49,845 bases of DNA. It comes from CAZNNH01 sp964574335 (GTDB lineage Bacteria > Acidobacteriota > Vicinamibacteria > Fen-336). Location: the NCBI GenBank assembly GCA_964574335.1, contig CAZNNH010000031.1, forward strand, positions 1 to 49,845, read 5' to 3'. Below, piece after piece: positions 16,342-26,279 of the stretch (positions are counted from its first letter, which is position 1; every line of letters begins with the position of its first letter). A model generated the notes under the pieces. That model worked only from the letters and a program-made list of their open reading frames with translations. It was not told where the DNA came from and did no database searches. The position numbers and the translations under genes are program-made.

Positions 16342-17439
16342 CTACACCATCGCCGAGCGCCGCACCTCGTCCCGCCGCTGCTGGAAGAAGGCGACCAGCT
16401 TGCCGACGTAGTCGGGAAGTCGCGGGCAGAAGACGCCGAGCGCGCCCAGGTCGGTGCGGGCCAGCGTGGTGTCATAGCGGCAGGGGTGGTCGAAGTAGGC
16501 CAGGGACTGGACCGGCAGGCCGAGGTAGGACTGAACGAAGCCGGGAGCGAACAGGGCCCGCGCCACCGCCATCGGCAGCGGCAGGTTCAGGAAACGCCGG
16601 CCGAGGGCCTTGGAGAACAGGGCCAGGAGCTGGTTGACGCTCAGCGGATCGGGATCGGTCAGGTGATAGGTCTTGCCCTGGCTCACCTCCGAGGTCGACA
16701 GCCGGGCGACCGCCTCGATGATGAAGTCCACGGGGACGACGTTGACCGGGTGCTTTCCCGATCCCACCCTGACGAAGAGGCCGGGAGACGGCACCCGCAG
16801 CATGGCGCGCATGGCGAAGTAGGGTCCGTCGAACTTGGCGGTCTCGCCGGTCCGCGAGTCGCCGACCACGATCCCGGGGCGGTAGACGGTGGCCGGGACG
16901 CGGCTGCGCCGGACCTCGACCTCGGCGCGGTACTTGGTCTCCTCGTAGTGGTTGTTGAACGACTGCCCCACCTCCAGGTTGGTCTCGCGGAACACCCCCG
17001 TGGCGGTGCCCGAGACGTAGGCGGTCGAGACGTAGTGCAGGCGGGCGGGAGCCGGACAGGTCTCCAGGAAAGCCAGCAGGTGGCGGGTGCCGAGCACGTT
17101 GACCCGCTCGGCCAGATCCGGCGCGACGGCCAGGTCGTAGACGGCGGCCAGGTGGTGGGCCCCCGCCAGGCCGTGTCGCAGGTGCTCGGCGGCCGACGGC
17201 TCGAGGCCGAGATCGGGCACGGTGATGTCGCCCACCAGGAGCTCGATGCGACCGCTGGCGTGAGGGAGCTGGCGCAGGAGGCGGTCCTTCTCGTCGCGCG
17301 CCAGCGCCAGGAACCTCTCCTGCACCAGGCAGGCGAAGCGGGCCGCCGGCATCAGCTCGAGCAGCCGCGGCAGCAGCCGCGCCCCGATGAAGCCCGGAAA
17401 ACCGGTGAAGAGAAAGACGCCCTCGCGTGCCTCCGTCAC
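16342..17439 (-). CDS. extended SDR / thioester-reductase-like NAD(P)-dependent protein
   Basis: A 365-residue extended short-chain dehydrogenase. The nucleotide-binding loop is TGFPGFIG (12-19), the catalytic serine lies in HYVSTAYVSG (about S138) and Y165/K169 form the YxxxK pair in NNHYEETKYRAE. Downstream VYRPGIVVGDS and KTYHLTDPDPLSVNQLL are typical of thioester-reductase or epimerase-like members. The last 60 residues are an unusual helical extension. It may reduce an acyl thioester or modify a sugar nucleotide. The GTG has AGGAGG about 8 nt upstream. It is first in a three-gene minus-strand block with two membrane glycosyltransferase-like proteins, suggesting glycolipid or exopolymer work. 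Confidence 0.8.
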   Translation of the reverse strand: MTEAREGVFLFTGFPGFIGARLLPRLLELMPAARFACLVQERFLALARDEKDRLLRQLPHASGRIELLVGDITVPDLGLEPSAAEHLRHGLAGAHHLAAVYDLAVAPDLAERVNVLGTRHLLAFLETCPAPARLHYVSTAYVSGTATGVFRETNLEVGQSFNNHYEETKYRAEVEVRRSRVPATVYRPGIVVGDSRTGETAKFDGPYFAMRAMLRVPSPGLFVRVGSGKHPVNVVPVDFIIEAVARLSTSEVSQGKTYHLTDPDPLSVNQLLALFSKALGRRFLNLPLPMAVARALFAPGFVQSYLGLPVQSLAYFDHPCRYDTTLARTDLGALGVFCPRLPDYVGKLVAFFQQRRDEVRRSAMV

Positions 17440-17477
17440 CCCTCACCTCCTGGACCGTCGGCAGTCGACGCGACGTC

Positions 17478-17506
17478 ATCCTACATAAGCGCGGGCTCGC
17501 TGTGGA
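17478..17506 (-). promoter_or_regulatory. candidate promoter for the SDR-membrane protein block
   Basis: On the minus strand TCCACA (17506-17501) and TAGGAT (17483-17478) are spaced by 17 bases, about 40 nt before the GTG at 17439. Confidence 0.4.
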
Positions 17507-17513
17507 GCGAGCC
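17494..17513. promoter_or_regulatory. perfect inverted repeat between divergent genes (operator candidate)
   Basis: GGCTCGC-TGTGGA-GCGAGCC: 7-bp arms around a 6-base centre. It covers the -35 of the minus-strand promoter and lies just upstream of a TATCCT (17520-17525) -10-like element for the plus-strand gene. The position between divergent genes favours an operator over a terminator. Confidence 0.4.
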
Positions 17514-17564
17514 GGGGAGTATCCTTGGGCTCGTGCTCGGGAGAGAACCCACGTGGGAGGTGGC

Positions 17565-18836
17565 GTGACCACCCCGGGCCCGCGGCGTGACCTGCTGATC
17601 TGCCCGACCCACCGGCTCCGCTACGACCCGCGTCTGACCAGCGGATGCGTTCTGTGTCGACGCCCGCAGCGAGCCGCCGCGCCGGGCCCGGGATTCGGAT
17701 GGCGATCGGCGGCTGTGGGTCTGGTGCTGGTCGCGTCGGCGGGGATGCTGCTCTGGCAGCGGGCGGGCCAGGCCAGGCCGCCCTCACCGGCTCCCCAGGT
17801 GGCCCTGGCTGCGGCTTCGACCCCGTTGCCCCGGCCGACCCCGGTTTCGAGATTCAGCCCGACGCCGGCGCCGACCGCGCCTCCGCCATCGATGGTCAGC
17901 TCTCCGACTCCGCTGCCGCTTCCCCCCGACAGCGCCTGTCCAATCGCAGGGGGTCCGCTGGCCGAGGAGCCGAGGCCCTGGCCGGTGACGCGACGGTGGC
18001 ATGAAGGTGCCTCCGGCTACGCCAGAGCCACCCAGGAACAGGGGAGGTGCCTGGCCCCGTTGCTCGTCTACTTCCGCACCGACTGGTGCCCCTACTGCCA
18101 CAAGTTCGAGGAAGAGGTGCTGCGGGACCGGGACGTGGAACGCCACCTCGACTACAGCGTCGTGAAGGTCCGCATCAACCCGGAAGACGGCCCCGACGAG
18201 CAGGCGGTGGCCGACCGTCTCGGGGCCACGGGCTATCCGACCGTGTTCGTCATGGTCGGACACGGCCTGAGCAGGGACTGGCCCCAGCAGCGCCGGTTGC
18301 AGCTCGACGAGCTCAGCGAGCCGGATCGTTTTCTCGCGGGACTCGAGAAGCGCCGCACCCTGGGGGCCCAGAACCTGTTGCAGCAGGGGGAGCGGCAGCG
18401 GGCTGGGCGCGACTACGAGGGCTCGGTTGCGTCGCTGACGGAAGCGCTGGCCCTGGAACCGGAGCAGACGGACGCCTACTACGAGCGGGGCCTGACCCAC
18501 CTGGCGGCGGGATCGACGGATATGGCGTACGCGGACCTCCGAACGGCGCTCTCTCGGGGTCACGATCCCGAGGCGATCTTCGAAGCGGTTGGGCGGTATC
18601 TCGGACGAGAGGAGCTGCTCGACGAGGCCATCGCCTGCTGGACGGTCTACCTCGGGCGGGCCGTGGACCACAAGGCTCAGGGCTACGTTGGCCGCAGCGA
18701 GCTGCACTGGCGGAGGGGGGATCGACAGCGGGCACGAGATGACGCCGAGGTCGCCTGTCGGCTGGGAGACGCCAAGGGCTGTGAGCTGGCGGAGCAGCTC
18801 GACAGATCAGAGACGAATCCGTGGCCCATCACGTGA
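17565..18836 (+). CDS. zinc-ribbon / membrane-anchored thioredoxin-like protein with TPR repeats
   Basis: A 423-residue chimera. Residues 11-30 hold C-P-T-H and C-V-L-C, a probable zinc ribbon. One membrane segment (about 46-64) and a long proline/threonine linker follow. A thioredoxin domain (about 150-255) has active site D-W-C-P-Y-C (C175, C178) and the cis-proline text TGYPTVFVM. At least three TPR-like helical repeats (about 270-400) complete it. It is probably a periplasmic thiol-disulfide or quality-control factor that docks partners through the TPRs. The GTG start has GGGAGG 6 nt upstream; the longer open frame before it is not coding-like. It is divergent from the SDR block. Confidence 0.82.
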   Translation: MTTPGPRRDLLICPTHRLRYDPRLTSGCVLCRRPQRAAAPGPGFGWRSAAVGLVLVASAGMLLWQRAGQARPPSPAPQVALAAASTPLPRPTPVSRFSPTPAPTAPPPSMVSSPTPLPLPPDSACPIAGGPLAEEPRPWPVTRRWHEGASGYARATQEQGRCLAPLLVYFRTDWCPYCHKFEEEVLRDRDVERHLDYSVVKVRINPEDGPDEQAVADRLGATGYPTVFVMVGHGLSRDWPQQRRLQLDELSEPDRFLAGLEKRRTLGAQNLLQQGERQRAGRDYEGSVASLTEALALEPEQTDAYYERGLTHLAAGSTDMAYADLRTALSRGHDPEAIFEAVGRYLGREELLDEAIACWTVYLGRAVDHKAQGYVGRSELHWRRGDRQRARDDAEVACRLGDAKGCELAEQLDRSETNPWPIT

Positions 18837-18897
18837 GGTCGATCGGCGATCGCGCCTGGGCCCGTCGGGCTCGGCCTGGCTCACCCTCGGGCTGGGC

Positions 18898-20217
18898 CTA
18901 GCTCACCCTGAAGACGTGGATGACGGTCTCGCCGTCGTTGTTGGCGACCGGCTCGACCAGGTACAGGAGGCCCCGCGCGCGGTCGAAGGTCATGGCGTTG
19001 ACGAAGTCGCGCTTGTAGTTGACGAGGTCGTCGGTGGTGTAGTCGGGGTCGAGCAGGAAAGGGCTCAGGTCCAAGACCGCGTAGGGCCGGGGCGTCCAGG
19101 TCGCGGTGCCGCCGTCGGCGACGGCGGCCAGCTCGTCGGGGCTGAAGAAGAGCAGTTGGGCCACGAAGTCGTCGGCCCAGAAGCCGCGGTTGGAGTACGG
19201 GAAGCCGGGTACCTCCGGACACGTGTTCTGCTCGGCGCAGTCGTAGGGCCAGCGGACGCCGTTGGCGAACCCGTACCAGGTCTCGCCCACGGTCTTGGTG
19301 CCGGCGAACACCACGGCGCCGCGGTCTCCGGCGGTGAGCCACGAGACCCCTCGCCAGCGGTCGCTGTCGGTCTGGGTGGGGATCGCCTGGCTCTCGTCGA
19401 AGGAGATCTCGGGCACTCCCGGGATCTGCACTCCGTACAGCATCAGTGGCGTCAGCGCGCTGAGCGAGGTGCCCGGCGTGGGCGGGTTGCCGTCTGCCCA
19501 GGGGGCGGAGGAGAACAGCCCCGGGCCGCCTCCCGCCCAGGGACCCTCCCGGGCCCGGCCGGTGGCCAGGTACTGGCCGGAGACATGGGCGTCGGCCCAG
19601 GCGTGTGGGATCTCGCACATGTAGTCGTTGGTCACGTAGCCGCTGTAGCCGCCGAAGACCCAGAGGCCGGCGGTCTGTGGGCTCGACAGGTTGGTCTCGA
19701 ACCAGCCTTGGGAGGCCTCGAAGGCCGTGTCCTGCAGGTGCAGGCCGATGCAGAAGTGGAGCTTGCCGGAGGTCTGTCCCTCCTGGGCCGGCAGGTAGCA
19801 CATCCCCACCCGGGGCTGCTCCAGGTAGCCGAGCAGGCCGCCGAAGATGCTGGTGAAGGGCTGGAGGGTGGTGGCGACGTTGAGATCCTCCACGCTCCGC
19901 GAGGCCGACACCACCGGGACCGGGATGCTGATCTCGGAGACGTAGAGCTCGGCCTCGTTGCCGGTGCCGAAGAGCGAGCCGGGATAGCCGTCGGCCTCGC
20001 CGCCAGGGTCGCCGTCGGGGAAGTAGGCGAGGGCGTTGCCGCCGTAGTACCAGCCGGTTCCGTTGGTGCCCTCGGGCAGCCGGAAGGCTCCCAGGTACTG
20101 GAGATCGGACGGCTGAATCAGGCCGCTCTGGGCCTGCGCCGGTTCCGCTGCCGAGAAGAACAGCACCACCACCACGGCCAGAATCCCACCGAGTCGAATA
20201 CTACTTGGCCAGCGCAT
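18898..20217 (-). CDS. large secreted protein of unknown function
   Basis: A 439-residue exported protein. A signal peptide with an arginine start and hydrophobic core (about 9-24) ends at a likely A-Q-A cleavage site. The mature part is beta-rich with many aromatic and glycine-asparagine turns (SDLQYLGAFRLPEG, WYYGGNALAYFPDG, GFWADDFVAQLLFFSP), a pattern of beta-propeller or carbohydrate-associated surface proteins. No catalytic motif was identified. Four or more cysteines are spread through the body. ATG at 20217 is preferred because GGAGG lies about 9 nt upstream and the leader then starts at the right distance; the frame is open 17 codons further. It is followed on the same strand by nothing until the divergent TPR gene. 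Confidence 0.75.
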   Translation of the reverse strand: MRWPSSIRLGGILAVVVVLFFSAAEPAQAQSGLIQPSDLQYLGAFRLPEGTNGTGWYYGGNALAYFPDGDPGGEADGYPGSLFGTGNEAELYVSEISIPVPVVSASRSVEDLNVATTLQPFTSIFGGLLGYLEQPRVGMCYLPAQEGQTSGKLHFCIGLHLQDTAFEASQGWFETNLSSPQTAGLWVFGGYSGYVTNDYMCEIPHAWADAHVSGQYLATGRAREGPWAGGGPGLFSSAPWADGNPPTPGTSLSALTPLMLYGVQIPGVPEISFDESQAIPTQTDSDRWRGVSWLTAGDRGAVVFAGTKTVGETWYGFANGVRWPYDCAEQNTCPEVPGFPYSNRGFWADDFVAQLLFFSPDELAAVADGGTATWTPRPYAVLDLSPFLLDPDYTTDDLVNYKRDFVNAMTFDRARGLLYLVEPVANNDGETVIHVFRVS

Positions 20218-20314
20218 CAGATGTCCCTCCCGGGCCTCGAGCCACGGCGTCTGTGCCCTCTGAATCATACCGCGCCGCGGCCCCGCCAGGGGGGGAGAGG
20301 GGCGGCGATCCGAG

Positions 20315-21202
20315 CTACTGGACCAGCAGCTTCTCGATGACAGCGGAGAGGGTCGCCTCGTCCTGGGCGGCGACGAGCTGCTCGACCACGATGCCGTCGC
20401 GGTCGACGAAGAACAGGGTGGGGAAGACGCTGATCGGGCCCCAGGTCTTTTCGACCTCGGGGGTCTCGTAGGCCACCGGGAAGCCGATCCCCAGCTTCCG
20501 GACGTAGGCGTTCCGCTGCTCGTCGGAGTAGGGCAGCCCCAGCACCCGGTCGGCGTTGACGGCGACGATCTCCAAGCCCTTGGGAGCGTACCTCGCGTAC
20601 ACCTTCACCAGCAGGGGCGTGGTGCTGAGGCAAGGGGGACAGCCGGTGAACCAGAAGTAGACCAGACGCGGCTTCCCCTCGAAGCGGGCCGGGGACAAGG
20701 AGGAGCCGTCGAAGGCCTCGAGAGCGAGCGGGGGAGCGGCCTTCCCGACCAGGCCGGCCAGGCTGCGCTCGAGGAGCTTCCCGAAACGGGGGTGGGAGGT
20801 GATGGCCGAGACGTCGACCCTCGTGATCTCGCCCGTGCCGGGGTCGCGCTCCAGGAACCGTGGCATCCGGGGATCCGAGCCCATGATCCTCAGCAGGACG
20901 TTGGCCTCACCCGGGACATGGAAGCCGAACTGCTCCGAGAGCTCGGCGAGGCTGGGGGGGCGGCCCTCGGCCTGCTGGAACTGGGCCACGAAGAGAGGGA
21001 TCTTGAAGAAGGTGTTGAACAGGCGTTCGAGGGCGGCCCGCTCCTCGGGGGCGGTGAAGACCTCGTTGTAGAGGGTGGAGACGACCACCGGCTGGCCCGG
21101 CCTGACGTGGGCCTCCAGGTACTCGACGACACGCGTCTCCGGATCGTCCGCCGCCTGCGACAAGAGCGCGGCCAGCGCCAGCGTCGCCCAGCCAAGAGCC
21201 AT
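20315..21202 (-). CDS. exported TlpA/ResA-like thiol-disulfide redoxin with an N-terminal extra domain
   Basis: A 295-residue protein with a short hydrophobic leader (about 1-18). A helical domain (about 20-140) carries FNTFFKIPLFVAQFQQAEGRPPSLAEL. A C-terminal TlpA-type thioredoxin domain (about 150-295) has its active site in FWFTGCPPCLSTTP (C-P-P-C) and the cis-proline in SVFPTLFFVD. Such proteins reduce periplasmic disulfides, for example in cytochrome c maturation; the extra helical domain is unusual and its partner unknown. ATG at 21202 has GGAGG about 9 nt upstream, and TATAAG at 21243-21238 is a plausible -10. It is divergent from the xanthine-dehydrogenase-type operon. Confidence 0.85.
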   Translation of the reverse strand: MALGWATLALAALLSQAADDPETRVVEYLEAHVRPGQPVVVSTLYNEVFTAPEERAALERLFNTFFKIPLFVAQFQQAEGRPPSLAELSEQFGFHVPGEANVLLRIMGSDPRMPRFLERDPGTGEITRVDVSAITSHPRFGKLLERSLAGLVGKAAPPLALEAFDGSSLSPARFEGKPRLVYFWFTGCPPCLSTTPLLVKVYARYAPKGLEIVAVNADRVLGLPYSDEQRNAYVRKLGIGFPVAYETPEVEKTWGPISVFPTLFFVDRDGIVVEQLVAAQDEATLSAVIEKLLVQ

Positions 21203-21309
21203 CGGGTCCGCTCCTCCCTTCCGTGCCCCCTCCTGAGCTTATACCGCGAAACCGGGTTCCTCGTGCTCCACGTTGGACGCTCCCGGTGTCCCCGCCCGCT
21301 GCGGCTTGG

Positions 21310-21338
21310 TTGAACCAGGAGCCGGCCTCGTTCATGCT
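21310..21338 (+). promoter_or_regulatory. candidate promoter of the molybdenum hydroxylase operon
   Basis: TTGAAC at 21310-21315 and CATGCT at 21333-21338, spaced by 17 bases, about 36 nt before the ATG at 21374. Confidence 0.4.
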
Positions 21339-21373
21339 GGGGGCACCCACCGCGGTCCGACAGGAGCTGCACG

Positions 21374-23567
21374 ATGCCCGTGGCAGTGGGCCGGCGAGCC
21401 CGGCGACCCGACGCGCCCGACAAGGTCCGGGGGACGGCCCTCTACGTCGCCGACTCCGAACCGGCCGGCTGCCTGGTCGGCGGCGCGCTCCGGTCCCCGC
21501 TGGCCCACGCCCGCATCGTTCGGCTCGACGTCTCGCGGGCCCGGCGCGTCCCCGGGGTCCGGGCGGTCCTCACCGCCGCCGACATCCCGGGTCGGAACCT
21601 GATCCCGATGATCCAGGCGGACTGGCCGGTGCTGGCCTCCGACGAGTCGCGCCACGTGGGGGAGGCGGTGGCGCTGGTGGCCGCCGAGAGCCCGGCGGCG
21701 CTTCGGGAGGCGCTGCGGCGGATCGAGGTCGAGTACCAGCCGCTCCCGGCGCTCTTGGAGATGGAGGCGGCCCTGGCAGCCGGCGAGGTCCTGGCCGAGT
21801 GGCGCGTCGTGCGTGGCGACGCGGCGTCCGAGATGGCGCGCGACGACCTGGTGGTCGTGGAAGGCACCTACCACACCCCCTACCAGGAGCACGCCTACAT
21901 CGAGCCGAACGGGATGCTGGCGGAGCCGGACGGGCGGGACGGCATCACCGTGTGGGGATCGATGCAGTGCCCGTTCTACGTACAGAAGGGCGTCGCCTCG
22001 GCGCTCGGCCGCGGCCTGAACCAGGTTCGCATCGTGCAGGCCGTCACCGGCGGCGGGTTCGGCGGCAAGGAGGACGCGCCATCGCTGCTGGCCGCCCAGG
22101 CCGCCCTGCTGGCCCGGGCCAGCTCCCGGCCGGTGAAGATGGTGCTGAGCCGCGAAGAGGACATGGCGGTGATGTCCAAGCGGCACCCGGCCCGGGTCCG
22201 GTGTCGCACGGCGGCCACCCGTGACGGGCGGCTGGTGGCCGCCGAGGTCGACTACCTGCTCGACGGCGGCGCGTACGCGACGCTGTCCCCGGTGGTGCTG
22301 TTCCGTGGGACCGTCCACGCCTGCGGCCCCTACCGGGTTCCCCACGTCCGGGTCGAGGCGCGGGCGGTGCGCACCCACAAGGTCCCGTGTGGGGCTTTCC
22401 GGGGCTTCGGCGAGCCGCAGGTGGTATTCGCCGCCGAGAGCCAGATGGACCTCCTCGCCGAGCGTCTCGGCATGGACCCGCTGGAGCTTCGGCGGACGAA
22501 CGCCCTCGGCCCGGGAGACGAGACGATCACCGGCCAGCGGCTCTCGGACGACGTGGCCTTCGTCCCGGTCCTCGAGCAGGTCGCCTCGGCATCCGACTGG
22601 TCGAGCAAGCGCGCCGCCTTCGCGAAGGACGAGGGAGCGGTCCGTCGCGGCATCGGCCTGGCCGCCTGCTACTACGGGGTGGGGCTCGGGGCGCTGGGCC
22701 GGCACCTCAACTCGGCCGGTGCCGGCGTGGTGGTGGCCGGAGACGGCAGCGTCACGGTGGCCGTCGGGACTACCGAGATCGGCCAGGGGATGACGGTGGC
22801 GCTGTCTCAGATCGCCGCCGAGGCCCTCGGCTGTCCGCTCGAGAAGGTGAGGATCGCCCCCGTCGACACCTCGCGGGTCCCCGACAGCGGACCCACCGTG
22901 GCCAGCCGCACCACGATCATGAGCGGCAACGCCATTCGCGATGCCGCCGCCCGCATCCGCGCGGCGATGGAGCCGATCGTGGGAGGGGCGGACCTTCTCT
23001 GGGAGGCGGCGGTTCTCCGCTGCGTCGAGGCGCAGGTGAGCCTGGCCGCCCACGGCTGGGCGGTCCCGCCCGCCAGCCCGTTCGACACCAGAAGCGGCCA
23101 GGGCGACGCCTACATCTGCTTCGCCTTCGGCGCCAACGTGGTGGAGGTCGAGGTCGACACCGAGACCGGCGAGACCCGGGTGGTCGACGTCCACTCGGTC
23201 CACGACGCCGGCCGCATCGTCAACCCGGCCGCCGCTGAGGGCCAGGTGGAGGGGGGCGTGGCGCAGGGGATCGGCTACGCGCTCCTCGAGGAGCACCTCC
23301 TCGAGGAGGGCCGGATCCTGAACGACCAGCTCTCCACCTACATCCTGCCCACCTCCCTCGACACCCCAAGGATCCACAGCCACTTCGTCGACGGTGACTA
23401 CGGCTACGGGCCCTACGGCGCCAAGGGGCTCGGCGAGCTGCCGCTGATACCGGTGGCCCCGGCGGTCACGGCGGCGATCCACCACGCCTGCGGCGCACGG
23501 CTGCGGGAGATCCCGGCCACCCCCGAACGGGTCTTCCGAGCGCTCCGTGCCGCCAGCGAGGAGAGCC

Positions 23568-23575
<8 letters not shown>
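21374..23575 (+). CDS. xanthine dehydrogenase family molybdopterin-binding (catalytic) subunit
   Basis: A 733-residue large subunit of a xanthine oxidase-type molybdenum hydroxylase, slightly shorter than XdhB or aldehyde oxidases (about 750-780). Landmarks: the N-terminal RPDAPDKVRGTALYVAD, the cofactor-contact texts VTGGGFGGKED, CGAFRGFGEPQ and GTTEIGQGM, and the C-terminal GAKGLGE with the catalytic glutamate. These enzymes hydroxylate purines, aldehydes or other N-heterocycles using the Mo site; the substrate is not readable here. The ATG has AGGAG 7 nt upstream. The gene overlaps the FeS/FAD subunit by 8 bp. No XdhC-type maturation gene or MocA homologue lies nearby. Confidence 0.93.
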
Positions 23576-24898
<1,323 letters not shown>

Positions 24899-24902
<4 letters not shown>

Positions 24903-26167
24903 CCAAGCCACCGCGACCGGGCCGCTTGCCGAGCCTGGTACGGGACCTCGTCTGCATGCAGTGTGGAGGGAGCTACCGGCGCGGTCTCGATGGCCCCTGC
25001 CCCCGCTGCGGTCCGGAAGGGGTGCTGGACGTCCGCTTCGACCTCGAACGGGTGAGGCCAAGGCTCACCCGCGCCGCCCTCGACAAGCGTCCGTTCGACC
25101 TGTGGCGGTACCGGGAGCTGCTGCCGTTGCCGTCGGGCGGCCGTCTCCCGCCGATCCCGGCCGGGGGGACGCCGCTTCTGGAGACGCCGGAGCTGGCCCG
25201 CTGGGTGGGGGTCAAGCGGCTGCTCCTGAAAGACGAGGGGCGCAACCCCACCGCCTCGTTCAAGGACCGCGCCAGCGCCGTGGGGGTGGCGCGGGCGCTG
25301 GGGCGCCGGGCCCGGGTCGTCGCCTGTGCCTCGACGGGGAACGCGGCCTCTTCGCTGGCCGGAGCGGCCGCCAGCGTCGGTCTTCCTTCGGTGATCTTCG
25401 TGCCCGCCTTCGCCCCGGAGCCGAAGCTCGCTCAGCTCCTGGTGTTCGGGGCCAGGGTGATCCGGGTGGCGGGCAGCTACGACCAGACCTGGGAGCTGTG
25501 CCAGCGGGCCTGTCAGAGATACGGCTGGTACAACCGCAACGCGGCCGTCAACCCGTCGCTGATCGAGGGCAAGAAGACCTGCGGCCTCGAGATCGCCGAG
25601 CGGCTCGGCGCCAAGATGCCCGACTGGGTGGCGGTGTCGGTCGGTGACGGGTGCACGATCGCCGGGATCTGGAAGGGCCTTTTCGAGATGAAGGAGCTGG
25701 GGCTGCTCTCGCGGCTGCCGCGCCTGCTCGGCGTCCAGGCGGAAGGGGCGCGCCCGCTGGTGGATGCCTTCCGGGAAGAGCGGGACCTGGTCCCCGGGAA
25801 GGCCCAGACCCTCGCCGACAGCATCTGCGTCGGCCATCCGCGCAACTGGCGCAAGGCCCTGCGCGCCGTCGCCTCGTCTGAGGGCCAGCTCGTGGCCGTG
25901 TCCGACGAAGCGATCCTCGAGGCGATGCGGGAGACCGGACGCCTTGCCGGGGTCTTCGGCGAGCCTGCCGGCGTGGCCGGTATCGCCGGGCTCCGTCGAG
26001 CCCGGGACGAAGGGATCGTCGGCCCCCGCGAGACCGCCCTATCGGTGGTCACGGGCAGCGGGCTCAAGGACGTGCGCAGCGCCATCCGGGCCGGCGGTGA
26101 GCCGGTCTCGCTGAAGCCGAGCGATGCGGAGCTGGGGGCCTACCTCCGTGAGCACCCGCTCGGCTGA
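24899..26167 (+). CDS. thrC: threonine synthase-like PLP enzyme with N-terminal zinc ribbon
   Basis: A 422-residue fold-type II PLP enzyme. C19-x-x-C22 and C34-x-x-C37 make a zinc-ribbon, as in many ThrC proteins. The PLP lysine is K122 in NPTASFKDRAS, the phosphate cup includes ACASTGNAASSLAG, and SVGDGCTIAGIWKG supplies the glycine-rich loop. The default function is phosphohomoserine to threonine. However, translational coupling (4-bp overlap) to a molybdenum hydroxylase is unusual for ThrC, and a lyase or amino-acid-ammonia-lyase role in an N-heterocycle degradation pathway is a real alternative. The GTG start is fixed by the overlap and by the position of the zinc ribbon. Confidence 0.82.
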
Positions 26168-26186
26168 CCGGGCGGGACGGGAGCCG

Positions 26187-26205
26187 GACGGGGCTTGCGC
26201 CCGTC
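26187..26205 (+). terminator. hairpin after the threonine synthase-like gene
   Basis: GACGGGGC, loop TTGC, GCCCGTC: a strong stem with one bulged G, 20 bp after the stop at 26167. No T-run follows, so Rho-dependent or weak termination is more likely than a classical intrinsic terminator. Confidence 0.35.
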
Positions 26206-26279
26206 AGGTGGCTGCACCAGAATCGCGCCGGTCCCCAGTCGACGGCTTCGTGATCGACAGAACCAGAGCGAGGAGAGAC

